From an uncultured Planctomycetaceae bacterium (GTDB lineage Bacteria; Planctomycetota; Planctomycetia; Pirellulales; Thermoguttaceae): a stretch of 64,000 bases of DNA. The translations under genes were made by a program, and so were the position numbers. The stretch is taken from the NCBI GenBank assembly GCA_946408825.1, contig CAMJTU010000002.1, positions 1 through 64,000 on the forward strand. The letters are read 5' to 3'. How positions within the stretch are numbered: the first letter of the stretch is position 1; each line of letters opens with the position of its first letter. Positions 26,547 through 35,940 of the stretch are shown piece by piece. Under the pieces are notes generated by a model. It saw nothing but the letters and a program-made list of their open reading frames with translations, was not told the origin of the DNA and searched no databases.

Positions 26547-28088
26547 ATGGCGAAGAACGAATCAGCGGGAACGGGCGTCGTTTTGGAAGCGGCGCGCCGT
26601 GAAAAGTTGCACAAAATCGAAGAGATGGGAATCGATCCTTGGGGGTCCCGATTCGACAACAGGTCGTATATTGGCGACGTTCGCGCGCGTGAGAACGAGA
26701 TTGTCGCCGGCGAACCTATTAAACTTCCTCCCAAATGGGAAGGGGCCCCGGAACGCGTTGAAATCCCCATGAGCGGACCGCAGGTTCGGGTTGCCGGTCG
26801 TATTGTTCTCCAACGTAAACAGGGAAAGCTTATTTTCTTAACGCTTAAGGATTGGACCGGCGAGATTCAGATTTTTATCGGTAAAAATCAAGTCGGCGAC
26901 GAAGCTTGGGAACTGGCGCTTTGCTTCGACCTTGGCGACCTCGTTGGAATCGACGGGGAATTCAAGAAGACGCAAACGGGCGAACTTACAATTTTCGCCT
27001 CCGGTTTGACGTTTCTCAGCAAGTCGTTGGAGACCCCTCCCGACAAATTCAAGGGGATTAACGATCCAGAACTTCGATCTCGCATGCGTTACGTCGATCT
27101 TGCGCACAACGACGAGGCGATGACGCGGATGCTCAACCGTACAAAGATTGTCGCGTCGGTGCGTCAGACGCTCTCGAACGAAGGGTTTGTCGAGGTCGAA
27201 GGACCGACGCTTCACGCGGTGGCGGGCGGCGCGGCGGCGAGACCGTTTGTCACGCGCCATAACGCGCTTGGTATTGACCTTTATATGCGCATCGCGCTTG
27301 AACTTCACCTGAAGCGCCTCCTTGTCGGCGGAATGGAACGCGTTTTTGAAATCGGACGCGTCTATCGTAACGAAGGAATCGACCAAACGCATAATCCCGA
27401 ATTTACCCTCATGGAGTTGTATCAAGCGTACGGCGATTATAACTCCATGATGGATATCACGGAGAAAATAATCTGCAACGCGATTAAGGCGACGGGGCAG
27501 GACTTCGTTATCCCGTGGGGCGGCCAGGAAATCGATTTTACTCCGCCGTTCCAACGCAAACCCTATTTTGAGGCGCTTGCGGAATACACGGGAGTCGATC
27601 CTTACGACGACGCTGCGATCGTCGCGTATGCGAAGGAAATCGGAATTGAAGACGTCGATAAGAAGCATGTCGACGTCGTTCGAAACGACGTCTTTGAAGA
27701 AAAAGTCGAGGACGCGCTCGTCGGTCCCGTTTTCATTACGGACTATCCCGCGAGCATCTGTCCGCTCACAAAACGTAAGCGTTCCAACGCGAACGTCGCC
27801 GAACGGTTTGAACTTTTCGTGCGCGGCTGCGAACTCGCAAACGCCTATACGGAACTCAACGATCCCGATTTGCAGGATCAACTTTTCCGACGTCAACTCG
27901 AGGGGCAGTCGGAGGAAGATTCCATGGCGAAGATGGATCATGACTTTATTCGCGCTCTTCGCTATGCGATGCCTCCTGCCGGCGGTCTTGGCATTGGCAT
28001 TGACCGCCTGTGCATGATGCTCACGAATACGACGAGCATTCGCGAAGTGATCCTTTTCCCGCTCCTCAGGCCGGAAATTTTTGAATGA
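26547..28088 (+). CDS. lysS: Class II lysyl-tRNA synthetase
   Basis: 513 aa. It charges tRNA-Lys. The N-terminal OB fold (about 65-165, VAGRIVLQRKQGKLIFLTLKD) binds the anticodon. The catalytic core has motif 2 as EIGRVYRNEGIDQTHNPEFT and motif 3 as GGLGIGIDRLCM. VEGPTLHAVAGGAAARPF is the typical Lys-enzyme segment. An in-frame TTG four codons upstream (26535) is less likely than the ATG at 26547. The ribosome site is weak (GGAT). Confidence 0.96.
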   Translation: MAKNESAGTGVVLEAARREKLHKIEEMGIDPWGSRFDNRSYIGDVRARENEIVAGEPIKLPPKWEGAPERVEIPMSGPQVRVAGRIVLQRKQGKLIFLTLKDWTGEIQIFIGKNQVGDEAWELALCFDLGDLVGIDGEFKKTQTGELTIFASGLTFLSKSLETPPDKFKGINDPELRSRMRYVDLAHNDEAMTRMLNRTKIVASVRQTLSNEGFVEVEGPTLHAVAGGAAARPFVTRHNALGIDLYMRIALELHLKRLLVGGMERVFEIGRVYRNEGIDQTHNPEFTLMELYQAYGDYNSMMDITEKIICNAIKATGQDFVIPWGGQEIDFTPPFQRKPYFEALAEYTGVDPYDDAAIVAYAKEIGIEDVDKKHVDVVRNDVFEEKVEDALVGPVFITDYPASICPLTKRKRSNANVAERFELFVRGCELANAYTELNDPDLQDQLFRRQLEGQSEEDSMAKMDHDFIRALRYAMPPAGGLGIGIDRLCMMLTNTTSIREVILFPLLRPEIFE

Positions 28089-28093
28089 TCTGG

Positions 28094-28116
28094 AAGACGC
28101 GACCTTAGCGTCTTTT
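28094..28116 (+). terminator. Probable terminator after lysS
   Basis: A 7-bp stem (28094-28100 with 28108-28114) ending in a short T-run, immediately after the stop codon. The stem is short, so confidence is moderate. Confidence 0.5.
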
Positions 28117-28361
28117 GAAAGATCGTTTATTTAACGCTTCCGAACGCCAAAGCGTCGCAAAGATCGCCAAACTATTCGAGCGATTGACGAGACGACGCCG
28201 TCGCGCCGACGTCGTGCGTTTGCCGTCGGCGAAGGACGTTCGGTGATAAAAACGCTTTAGGTTTTCGCCGCTTGCGCGTCCTCAAACGCGTCGCAAGCGG
28301 CGAAAGCCAATCCCCTGCGCATTACGCGCTTTTGAACGTCCTATGGAGAGGACGGAGGATT

Positions 28362-30224
28362 ATGTACAAGCTGTTGTTGATATGGCGTTACCTTCTGACG
28401 CGGCGGATCGCGCTTCTGAGCGTTGGAGGCGTGGCGATAAGCGTCGCGATTATGATGATCGTCAACGCCATTATGCTAGGTTTCAGCCGTGAGATGGAAA
28501 ATCGTATTCACGGCGCGCTTTCCGACGTAACGATCAGTTCTCGTTCAAGTCTTCGCGGGTTCGACGACGTCGACGCTCGAATTCGAGACGTCTATAAGAT
28601 AGCGGGCGACCTTGTCGAAGCGGCGACCCCGACTGTCGCGACTCCTGGACTCCTCAGCTATGAGTACAACGGCGGCGAAGTTATTACGCGACAGGTTCAG
28701 ATCGTGGGGGTTGACGCGGCGACGAACGAAAAAGTCACTGCGATTTCGCAGTATCTTCAACACCCAGAAAACAGACGGAAACTTTCTTTCGAGCTCCGAG
28801 AAGACGGTTACGACACGCGAAACCCCCTTTTTGGCGACGACGGAACCGTTCGTCCTCGTTTAGCCGAGGCGGGGTGGAAAAAACGCCGCGCCGACGCGAA
28901 GTATGAAAAATATCGCTGGCAAGAGCAGCAGCGTCGACGCGAACTTTATGAGAAATCGCGCAAGCCTGATTCTGCGCCCGAGATGAACGTTTTGGATTAC
29001 GCGGGCGCGAACGCCGCCGAAGGAACGGACGAGGACGAAAAATCTGATCCGTACTCCGCCGTTCTTGCCAACCTTCCGACTCCGCCTGTTTACGACGAGT
29101 CTGACGAGGAACGTCCCGATAACGTGGATTCGCCCGGAAACGCCGGTCCTTTAGCCGCCGATCCGCTCGACGGCGAACCTGGCGCTCCAGAAAGCCCTGC
29201 GAGCGAAGACGTTCCCGACGCGACAAGAGAAGAACTAACGTCCGTCCCGTCTACCGTCCCGCGAACGTTAATAGGCACTCCTTTTGACGGTTTTGCCGCT
29301 TTTCAGACGGAAATCGATAAGGAAACGACTCAAGAGACCGGCGTCATTCTCGGCGTCGGGACGATTTCCGGGTTGCGTCGTAAGCATTTGAATCCCGAGA
29401 CAGGCAAGGAGGAGATGCGCGAGACGCTCGCGACGATTCCCGGAGCCGACGTCACCCTTTCTTTTCTCGCGTCCGCGACGGAAAATTCCCTTCCTTCAAT
29501 CGTGTACGACCGTTTTACAATCGTCGATCTTTATGAATGTCATATGGCGGAGTACGACGACACGTTTGTTTACGTGCCGATTGAGAAACTCCAGCAGCTT
29601 CGGCGAATGATCGCGCCTGACGGAACGCGCATGGCGACGCAGATTCTTATCAAGGCCAAGCCAGGCGTAAGAATCGAAGAACTTCGCGACCGAATCAGCG
29701 CCAGCCCGGAATTTCCCGAACAACTTTTTGACGTCGAGACTTGGAAAGATCAACAGGCGACGACGCTTGCGGCGGTCGCGACGGAACTGTCGCTTTTGAA
29801 CGTCGTGCTTTTCCTTTCGTGCGGGGGCGCCGGATTCTGTATTCTCGCGATTTTCTATATGATCGTCGTTGATAAGAAACGCGACGTCGGCATATTAAAG
29901 TCGCTTGGCGCCGGCGGTTCGGGAATTCTTCAGATTTTCCTTTTTTACGCGCTTGCCCTCGGCGTTATCGGAATGGGACTTGGCATGCTTCTGGCGTTCT
30001 GGTTTATCGCGCACATTCAGGAAATCGCCGATTTCCTCTCCAGACTTATGGGACACGAGGTCTTTGACCCGACGATCTACATGTTTACGAAGGTGCCGGC
30101 GATTGTCGATCCTTGGACTGTCTTCTGGATCGACGTCGGAGCGCTCTGCGTCGCCGCTGCGGCGAGCGTTTTTCCCGCTCTTAGCGCAGCGCGACTCAAA
30201 CCGGTCGACACGCTCCGCGTATAA
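28362..30224 (+). CDS. LolC/LolE- or MacB-type ABC transporter permease
   Basis: 620 aa from the ATG at 28362, which has GGAGGA just before; an in-frame frame extends 30 codons upstream without ribosome-site support. One N-terminal membrane helix (about 15-40, IALLSVGGVAISVAIMMIVN) precedes a large extracytoplasmic region. Three C-terminal helices follow, with the FtsX-type segment VVDKKRDVGILKSLGAGGSGI between the first two and PALSAARLKPVDTLRV at the end, the usual closing motif. The outer region carries an acidic, Pro-rich stretch (about 225-300) that looks disordered. Such permeases move lipoproteins or extrude compounds. The ATPase follows 59 bp later. Confidence 0.9.
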   Translation: MYKLLLIWRYLLTRRIALLSVGGVAISVAIMMIVNAIMLGFSREMENRIHGALSDVTISSRSSLRGFDDVDARIRDVYKIAGDLVEAATPTVATPGLLSYEYNGGEVITRQVQIVGVDAATNEKVTAISQYLQHPENRRKLSFELREDGYDTRNPLFGDDGTVRPRLAEAGWKKRRADAKYEKYRWQEQQRRRELYEKSRKPDSAPEMNVLDYAGANAAEGTDEDEKSDPYSAVLANLPTPPVYDESDEERPDNVDSPGNAGPLAADPLDGEPGAPESPASEDVPDATREELTSVPSTVPRTLIGTPFDGFAAFQTEIDKETTQETGVILGVGTISGLRRKHLNPETGKEEMRETLATIPGADVTLSFLASATENSLPSIVYDRFTIVDLYECHMAEYDDTFVYVPIEKLQQLRRMIAPDGTRMATQILIKAKPGVRIEELRDRISASPEFPEQLFDVETWKDQQATTLAAVATELSLLNVVLFLSCGGAGFCILAIFYMIVVDKKRDVGILKSLGAGGSGILQIFLFYALALGVIGMGLGMLLAFWFIAHIQEIADFLSRLMGHEVFDPTIYMFTKVPAIVDPWTVFWIDVGALCVAAAASVFPALSAARLKPVDTLRV

Positions 30225-30283
30225 ACGACGCGAACTTAAAACGACGAAGATTTACGACTTTAGAACGATTAGAGACGAAGACA

Positions 30284-31339
30284 GTGCAAAACGACAACGC
30301 GAGAAAGAAGGACGCCGAGATTTTAGCGTCACTACGTAGACGTTCCGCCGACGATCCGTCGCAGGCGACGAACGGCGAACGCGCGACGACGGAAACTCAG
30401 GAGCGGAGCGAGTCCCAGAATCGCGCCGACGCGCTCCGAAGATTGCGCGACTCCAAAGGCCCGACTTCTCCGATGAGCGCCGTAAGCCCGACGCTTCGCG
30501 GTTTGCGCGAAGAACAGGAGGACAATTTCGCGACGCCGACTCTCCCGGAACAAAGCGTCGTCGACGAGAGCGTCGGCGCTTTAAAACCGACGGCGAAAAT
30601 TGTTCGCGACCTTGAGTCCGACGACGCGATCGAGAGCGAAATAATGATCGTCTCGGAGCTTTATAAAGGCTACGTGATGGGAAAAAAGAAGGTTCCCGTT
30701 CTCCGCGGCGTCAATCTTTCGGCGCATAAGGGCGAATTTCTCGCGGTCGTGGGGCAAAGCGGCTCGGGGAAAAGCACGCTGTTGCACTTGATGGGAACGC
30801 TTGACGTTCCGGATTCTGGAACGATTTACTTCGACGGTCAGCGTATCGACAACCTAACGATCGGTCAACGCGACGTTTTGCGCAATCATTTCATCGGAAT
30901 GATCTTCCAGTTTTATCATCTTCTTCCCGAACTCACGGTATTAGAAAACGTCCTTTCGCCGTTAATGATCCGCGACGGCGTTTTCAACTACATGCGCCGT
31001 CGTCGACGTTACGTCCAAGAAGCGAGCGACCTTTTGGAACTTGTCGGGCTTTCACACCGACTTAAGCATCGCCCGAACGAACTCTCCGGCGGCGAGATGC
31101 AACGCGCTTCGATCGCGCGCGCGTTGATTTCTAACCCTCGGTTGCTTCTTGCGGACGAACCGACCGGAAATTTGGATTCGAAGGCGTCGGCGAGCGTTCT
31201 TGAACTGCTGAGAAAACTCAACGACGAGAAGAAACTCACGGTCGTTATGGTTACGCACGATATGGCGCAGGCGCGCGACGCGGATAGGTCGATACGAATC
31301 GTCGACGGACAAGTTGTCGACGAATTGCGTTATTCTTAA
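30284..31339 (+). CDS. ABC transporter ATP-binding protein (LolD-like)
   Basis: 351 aa from a GTG start. The last 230 residues are a complete nucleotide-binding domain: Walker A GQSGSGKST, Q-loop IFQFYHLLPELTVLENV, signature LSGGEMQR, Walker B LLLADEPTGNLD and H-loop VTHD. The Q-loop wording is typical of the LolD/MacB/FtsE group. The first 120 residues are a charged, low-complexity extension not found in LolD (about 230 aa). The start could therefore lie further in, but coding bias continues and the GTG fits the spacing. It is paired with the upstream permease as a homodimeric exporter or lipoprotein-release system. Confidence 0.92.
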   Translation: MQNDNARKKDAEILASLRRRSADDPSQATNGERATTETQERSESQNRADALRRLRDSKGPTSPMSAVSPTLRGLREEQEDNFATPTLPEQSVVDESVGALKPTAKIVRDLESDDAIESEIMIVSELYKGYVMGKKKVPVLRGVNLSAHKGEFLAVVGQSGSGKSTLLHLMGTLDVPDSGTIYFDGQRIDNLTIGQRDVLRNHFIGMIFQFYHLLPELTVLENVLSPLMIRDGVFNYMRRRRRYVQEASDLLELVGLSHRLKHRPNELSGGEMQRASIARALISNPRLLLADEPTGNLDSKASASVLELLRKLNDEKKLTVVMVTHDMAQARDADRSIRIVDGQVVDELRYS

Positions 31340-31437
31340 AACGTCGACTCCAAACGCGCTTGGACGCGTTGAGAAGCGCCGATCCTTGACGGCGCCGTTC
31401 CTTTTCCGATTTTTTTTCTCCGCGCCTAGTCAAAAGG

Positions 31438-31465
31438 TTGAATTTTAACCGCGCACGATTAGAAT
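31438..31465 (+). promoter_or_regulatory. Promoter of ilvE
   Basis: TTGAAT (31438-31443), a 16-bp spacer and TAGAAT (31460-31465). The leader to ilvE is about 160 nt. Confidence 0.6.
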
Positions 31466-31632
31466 GAACGTGTCGGATGGCGCGCGTCGGCTTCGACGTC
31501 GCAACCTACGGCTTAAAGGAATATTTTACCCGCCAGAAGGCGTATCGCGCCGAATCGACGGATTCATAGAGTCAGACGAAGTGTTTCGAATAAGATCCCG
31601 CGTCGGCTCGGCATTCATGTGAGGCTTGATAA

Positions 31633-32508
31633 ATGTCCATCAAGATTTTTCTGGACGGTCGGTTAGTTGACAAAGAAGACGCAAAGGTCAGCGTCTTTGA
31701 CCATGGTTTCTTGTACGGCGACGGAATTTTCGAAGGAATCCGTTACTATAACGGCAAGATTTTCCGCGAAAAGCAACATATCGATCGTCTTTGGGATTCT
31801 GCGAAGACCGTCAATATCAAGATTCCGATGACGAAACAGGAAGTCGTTAAGGCGATTAACGACACGGTCAAGGCAAATAATTTTACCGACGCATACATTC
31901 GTCTCATCGTTTCTCGCGGCGAAGGCAATCTTGGCATTGACCCGCGTTCTTGCCCCAAACCTTCGGTGATTGTGATCGCGCAGGCGCTGTCGCTTTACCC
32001 GGCCGAGTTCTACGAGAAGGGCATTAAGATTGTCACGGCGAGCACGATTCGCAACCCGTCTGATTCTCTCAACGCGCGCGTCAAGTCGTTGAATTATCTC
32101 AACAATATTATGGCGAAAATTGAAGCGCATGTCGCGGGTTGCGAAGAGGCGTTGATGCTCAATCATAAGGGCGACGTCTGCGAGTGCACCGGCGACAATA
32201 TCTTCATCATCAAGAATGGCAAAGTGATAACGCCGCCGATCGACGCCTGCATTCTTGAGGGCGTGACGCGTAACGTCGTCATTGAGATTTGTCAGGAACT
32301 TGGACTGGAGTGCGCCGAGGCGGCGTTTACGCGGCACGACGTCTATACCGCCGACGAGTGTTTCCTTACTGGAAGCGCCGCCGAATTGATTCCCGTCGTA
32401 GCCGTCGACGGGCGCGAGATTGGCGACGGCAAACCGGGTAAGACTACGCTTCAGATTCTCAGCGCCTTCGCCGACTTTGTTCGACGAGACGATTCGAGAA
32501 TCGAATGA
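31633..32508 (+). CDS. ilvE: Branched-chain amino acid aminotransferase (PLP fold type IV)
   Basis: 291 aa, the usual size. It moves the amino group between glutamate and the keto acids of Leu, Ile and Val. FDHGFLYGDGIFEGIRYYNG near the start, RLIVSRGEGNLGIDP, the PLP lysine K151 in ARVKSLNYLNN, and CTGDNIFI followed by LEGVTRNVV are class IV signatures. D-amino-acid transaminase or aminodeoxychorismate lyase are alternatives within the fold, but the motif set best suits IlvE. It has its own promoter and is followed by a terminator. Confidence 0.9.
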   Translation: MSIKIFLDGRLVDKEDAKVSVFDHGFLYGDGIFEGIRYYNGKIFREKQHIDRLWDSAKTVNIKIPMTKQEVVKAINDTVKANNFTDAYIRLIVSRGEGNLGIDPRSCPKPSVIVIAQALSLYPAEFYEKGIKIVTASTIRNPSDSLNARVKSLNYLNNIMAKIEAHVAGCEEALMLNHKGDVCECTGDNIFIIKNGKVITPPIDACILEGVTRNVVIEICQELGLECAEAAFTRHDVYTADECFLTGSAAELIPVVAVDGREIGDGKPGKTTLQILSAFADFVRRDDSRIE

Positions 32509-32541
32509 TTCCGTAGTCTCGTTCCGCTTGATCGACATTTC

Positions 32542-32592
32542 TCCCGCTGGTCGTCTTACGCGTTAAGAGTTCGGCCAACGGGATTTTTTTTA
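32542..32592 (+). terminator. Terminator after ilvE
   Basis: A stem of nine pairs with one mismatch (arms 32542-32550 and 32575-32583), a long loop and then eight T. Confidence 0.65.
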
Positions 32593-32622
32593 ACGCGTTG
32601 CGAGAACCGACTTTTCAGAACA

Positions 32623-33165
32623 ATGCTTTCGAAAATTACCCTTATCGGATACCGCGCGACCGGAAAATCGAGCGTAGCGAAGCGCCTTTCCGAACTTATG
32701 GATATTCCAACGATCGATACAGACGCGGCGATTGAAGAAAGGTCGGGGAAGACGATCGCTCGAATTTTTTCCGAGGACGGAGAACCGTACTTTCGCGATT
32801 TGGAGGCGGACGTTGTCGCCGAGTTGCTCGCAGCGCCCGAGTCGCTGATCGTCGCGACTGGCGGCGGCGCTCCGATGCGCGAAGAAACACGTCGGTTGAT
32901 GAAATCTCGCTCTCTCGTTTTTTGGTTGACCGCTTCGGTCGAGACGATTGCGCGACGTATGACGGGCGACGCGGACACCGCGTCGCGTCGTCCTTCCCTG
33001 ACAGAGTCGCGATCGCCCGTCGACGAAATCGCGACGGTTCTCGCCGCGCGCGAACCGTTTTATCGTGAAGCCGCGACTTTTGTCGTCGATACGGAAAACA
33101 AAACGGTTCAAGAAGTCTGCGACGAGATTTGCAAACTATCGAGAGCCGACTTTACTTGTCGATAG
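32623..33165 (+). CDS. aroK: Shikimate kinase
   Basis: 180 aa, the normal length. It phosphorylates shikimate with ATP in the chorismate pathway. The P-loop reads GYRATGKS (9-16), the substrate Asp lies in TIDTDAAIEERSGKTI, and ATGGGAPMRE is the conserved shikimate-binding Gly-rich block; RRPSL supplies the lid Arg. The ribosome site is weak. The rest of the pathway is not adjacent; aroC lies on the other strand at 6975. Confidence 0.93.
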   Translation: MLSKITLIGYRATGKSSVAKRLSELMDIPTIDTDAAIEERSGKTIARIFSEDGEPYFRDLEADVVAELLAAPESLIVATGGGAPMREETRRLMKSRSLVFWLTASVETIARRMTGDADTASRRPSLTESRSPVDEIATVLAAREPFYREAATFVVDTENKTVQEVCDEICKLSRADFTCR

Positions 33166-33212
33166 ATTCTGTATTTTACCAACTGTTCTAAGAATACGCA
33201 GAGAGACAATTT

Positions 33213-34250
33213 GTGACGCCGACTCCCTTTTTTTCACGATATATCGTCGAATGGCTTGCCGCCCAGACGATGACGCGCGCGCAGCAGATGGTCGTCGACG
33301 AGGTAAAGTCGCGCGTAGAGTCTGGCGATTTAGGCGATTATGAAGGCGTCCTCTTTAAGGACTCCTTTAGAGGGAGTTCGCCCAAGGATCGTATTGTCGC
33401 CGCAGGCGTCGATCTCGGAATCGTCGTCGCGACGAAACGTGAAATCGTCGGTCTTCTGGATAAAATGGGAACGCCAAGTTCCTCCAAAGGGAACGCGTTC
33501 AAATATTATTATGGGACCTGGAAAGGGCGCAGGATCGCGATCGTACAGACCGGCCTGGGGCTCGACGCCGCGCGACGTGGAACCGAAGCCCTCTTACAGG
33601 CGTTTCGTCCCGCGCGCATAGCGTCGATTGGCTTTGCCCAAAGCGTCGCGCCGACCCTCAAACAGTTGGCGCTTCTTGCCCCCGACCGTCTTGTCGCCGC
33701 CGACGGTTCCGTCGTCGACTTGAGCAGGATGGCGATTGCTGCCCCAAAATCTGACGACGACAATTTATCAGAGCGATCTGAAACGTCGGATGTCGAATCG
33801 CAACCCTCGCCAGGCAATTTCGAAACGGAGAAAAACGCGAAGCCTAATCCGTTATTCGAACTTGTGGCAGGATTCCATTCGGGCGCGCTGTTAAGTCTTA
33901 ACGAAGGGAAACCGACAGCCGAACAGCGCGTTGGAATCGTCGCGTACGACCATTCCACGTTGGCCGTCGCAAACGTGTGCGCCCAAGCGGGCGCGCCCTT
34001 CATGCCGTTGCGGATTATTTACGACGTCAAATCGCTTCAGACGAGCCGCGTGGCGGTTAACGTTGTGAAGAGCAACCAAACTTTCGCACGGTCCCTTGGC
34101 GCGCTTGTCGGCGCGACGTTGAACAAACCGTCGTCGCTCGTCGACGTATATAAAATCAAAGAAGAGGAACTTAAGGCTGCGGATAAACTTGCCGACGCAG
34201 TCTGCCGCATTCTTGCCGCCGTCGTCGTCCCAGCGGGACGCCAGTCTTAA
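33213..34250 (+). CDS. Nucleoside-phosphorylase-fold protein, probably degenerate
   Basis: 345 aa from a GTG start. Residues of about 65-165 (LGIVVATKREIVGLLDKM, IAIVQTGLGLDAARRGTEALL, RIASIGFAQSV) and 240-290 (VGIVAYDHSTLAVANVCAQA, PFMPLRIIYDV) follow the layout of 5'-methylthioadenosine/S-adenosylhomocysteine nucleosidases. The usual EMEgA motif that holds the ribose is replaced by YDHSTLA, while the last Asp (IIYD) is kept. It may have a different nucleoside substrate or no enzyme activity. A low-complexity insert (about 185-215) separates the halves. It sits between aroK and a DUF58 gene on the same strand. Confidence 0.75.
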   Translation: MTPTPFFSRYIVEWLAAQTMTRAQQMVVDEVKSRVESGDLGDYEGVLFKDSFRGSSPKDRIVAAGVDLGIVVATKREIVGLLDKMGTPSSSKGNAFKYYYGTWKGRRIAIVQTGLGLDAARRGTEALLQAFRPARIASIGFAQSVAPTLKQLALLAPDRLVAADGSVVDLSRMAIAAPKSDDDNLSERSETSDVESQPSPGNFETEKNAKPNPLFELVAGFHSGALLSLNEGKPTAEQRVGIVAYDHSTLAVANVCAQAGAPFMPLRIIYDVKSLQTSRVAVNVVKSNQTFARSLGALVGATLNKPSSLVDVYKIKEEELKAADKLADAVCRILAAVVVPAGRQS

Positions 34251-34333
34251 ACGTTTTATTGCCGCCGAAACGCCGTGTTAAAAGCGCGCGTCTGGCGCGA
34301 AGATTTCCGATCAAAAAGAAGGGATTGAGTCGT

Positions 34334-35878
34334 ATGAGTTTCTTTTCTGAAACGCTTCGACGCTTAACGCAAACAAAACGCCAAGCGCCTTCCTCAGAAA
34401 CGACGAATTTCCCCGACGGAAAAAACGAAGAGTTCCGCAAGGACGGGACGAAAACGAAGACCGTTCTTGTGCAAGACGGACTTGCGATTCTTGCCGCAGC
34501 CGGATTGCTTATCTTCAGCGCGGCGGCGCGCGGCGTGAACCTTCTTCTTGCGCTCGGCGCGTTCTTTATCGGTTTCCTGATTGTCGATTATCATTGGGGC
34601 GCCAAGACGCTTAAGAAACTCTCCGTTAAACGTAAACTTCCCGGAACAATCTACGCCGGCGAACCGTTTTATGTCGAAATTGAACTTGACGGAACTCGGC
34701 GGCGTTCGCCTGCTTGGTCAATCGTCGTCGAAGACGAATGGGAAGACGAGGATTCTCGATTTGCCGTTCCTGAGGCGCTTGCCAAGGAACGAGAGGTCGT
34801 CAAACGGGATGAGACGGCGAAGATTGACAGAAAAAAGAGAAAAAAGGAGAAATCGCGGCGGGAACGGAGAAAATCTTCCGATAAGAAGAAGGCGAGCGTA
34901 CCTGCCGAAGGCCAAGCGGAGGTTGATCCGATTCCAAGCGCCGTCGCGGACGGAGCGGCTACGATTTGTCCCGTCGTGTATTTTCCGGCGATTAAGTCGA
35001 CGGAAAAACTCAAGGAATATTATGTCGGCGTAATGACGCGTCGAGGGCGTCGCCGCCTCAAAGGACTGACCGTTTCGACGCGTTTTCCGTGTGGCTTTTA
35101 CAGAAGTTCACGCGCTTTTGCCGCGCCCGAGAACGTTTTAGTCCTCCCCAAGACGGGTAAGTTAACTCGCGTTTGGGACGCTTATGCGGGAAGTTTAACG
35201 CAAGAGACGAGCGTCGCGACAAGTCAGACGTCGCGCGCGCCCGACGAGACGGTTGCGATTCGAGATTGGCGTTCCGGCGATTCGAGTCGTATGATCGCAT
35301 GGCGAGCGACTGCAAAACGTAACCGACTTCAGTCTCGGGAGTTCGCGAAACGGCATACGAGAACGATTATTCTCGTCCTCGACCTATACGTTCCTGCGCC
35401 AGATTCGCCGCGAAAAGACGAGCGCGATCCAGAACTTTGGCGTCTCGTCGAGAAGGCGGTTTCCTTTACCGCGACGCTCGTTAAAGAGTGGTCCGTCGCC
35501 GACTCGCGGCTTATTTTCGCCCTTAACGGGGGCGAGGTCTCCGAGTCGGGCGAGATTGAACGAAGTTCTGAATGGAACGAGATTCTCGGCGGCGGGTCGA
35601 CTTTGAGCGTGGCGTCGCGTCTTGCGGTCGCCGTCGAGACGCATGAAGACAAGCTTGAAGAACTCCTAGGAGGAGCGAGCGCGCACGCGCCACGAGACGC
35701 GCAAATCGTCGTCGTGTCCATTGCGCGAAATCGCGAATCGGCGTTCCGTTCGTCTGACGGTTTACGTCGGATCGCGTCCGTCGATCAGAGCGCCGCGCTT
35801 TTGGTCGACGTGTCGTCGGAGGTTTTTGATCAGTATTTTGAATGGAATTCAGACTTCGACATGGTTGCGAAGTCGTAG
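34334..35878 (+). CDS. DUF58 membrane protein, copy 1
   Basis: 514 aa from the ATG at 34334 (AAGGGA upstream); an in-frame TTG 25 codons earlier is less likely. Two membrane helices lie near residues 45-85 (LAILAAAGLLIFSAA, LLLALGAFFIGFLIV). The region after them holds a very basic Lys/Arg/Glu stretch (RKKRKKEKSRRERRKSSDKK). The DUF58 core is seen as VAIRDWRSGDSSRMIAWRATAKRN, followed by a vWA-like strand IILVLDLYVP. DUF58 proteins usually stand beside MoxR AAA ATPases and transglutaminase-like proteins; neither is adjacent here. A second DUF58 protein lies at 52759. Confidence 0.85.
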   Translation: MSFFSETLRRLTQTKRQAPSSETTNFPDGKNEEFRKDGTKTKTVLVQDGLAILAAAGLLIFSAAARGVNLLLALGAFFIGFLIVDYHWGAKTLKKLSVKRKLPGTIYAGEPFYVEIELDGTRRRSPAWSIVVEDEWEDEDSRFAVPEALAKEREVVKRDETAKIDRKKRKKEKSRRERRKSSDKKKASVPAEGQAEVDPIPSAVADGAATICPVVYFPAIKSTEKLKEYYVGVMTRRGRRRLKGLTVSTRFPCGFYRSSRAFAAPENVLVLPKTGKLTRVWDAYAGSLTQETSVATSQTSRAPDETVAIRDWRSGDSSRMIAWRATAKRNRLQSREFAKRHTRTIILVLDLYVPAPDSPRKDERDPELWRLVEKAVSFTATLVKEWSVADSRLIFALNGGEVSESGEIERSSEWNEILGGGSTLSVASRLAVAVETHEDKLEELLGGASAHAPRDAQIVVVSIARNRESAFRSSDGLRRIASVDQSAALLVDVSSEVFDQYFEWNSDFDMVAKS

Positions 35879-35940
35879 TCGTTCCCACGGCATTGCGTCG
35901 TCGGAGCGCCGGTTTTAACGAAGGGTAGAGGAACACGACG

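Noticed and set aside
31363..31420. Possible terminator after the ABC transporter ATPase
   Set aside because: Two small stems are present, but the long T-run is 15 or more bases away from either, so the structure is not convincing.
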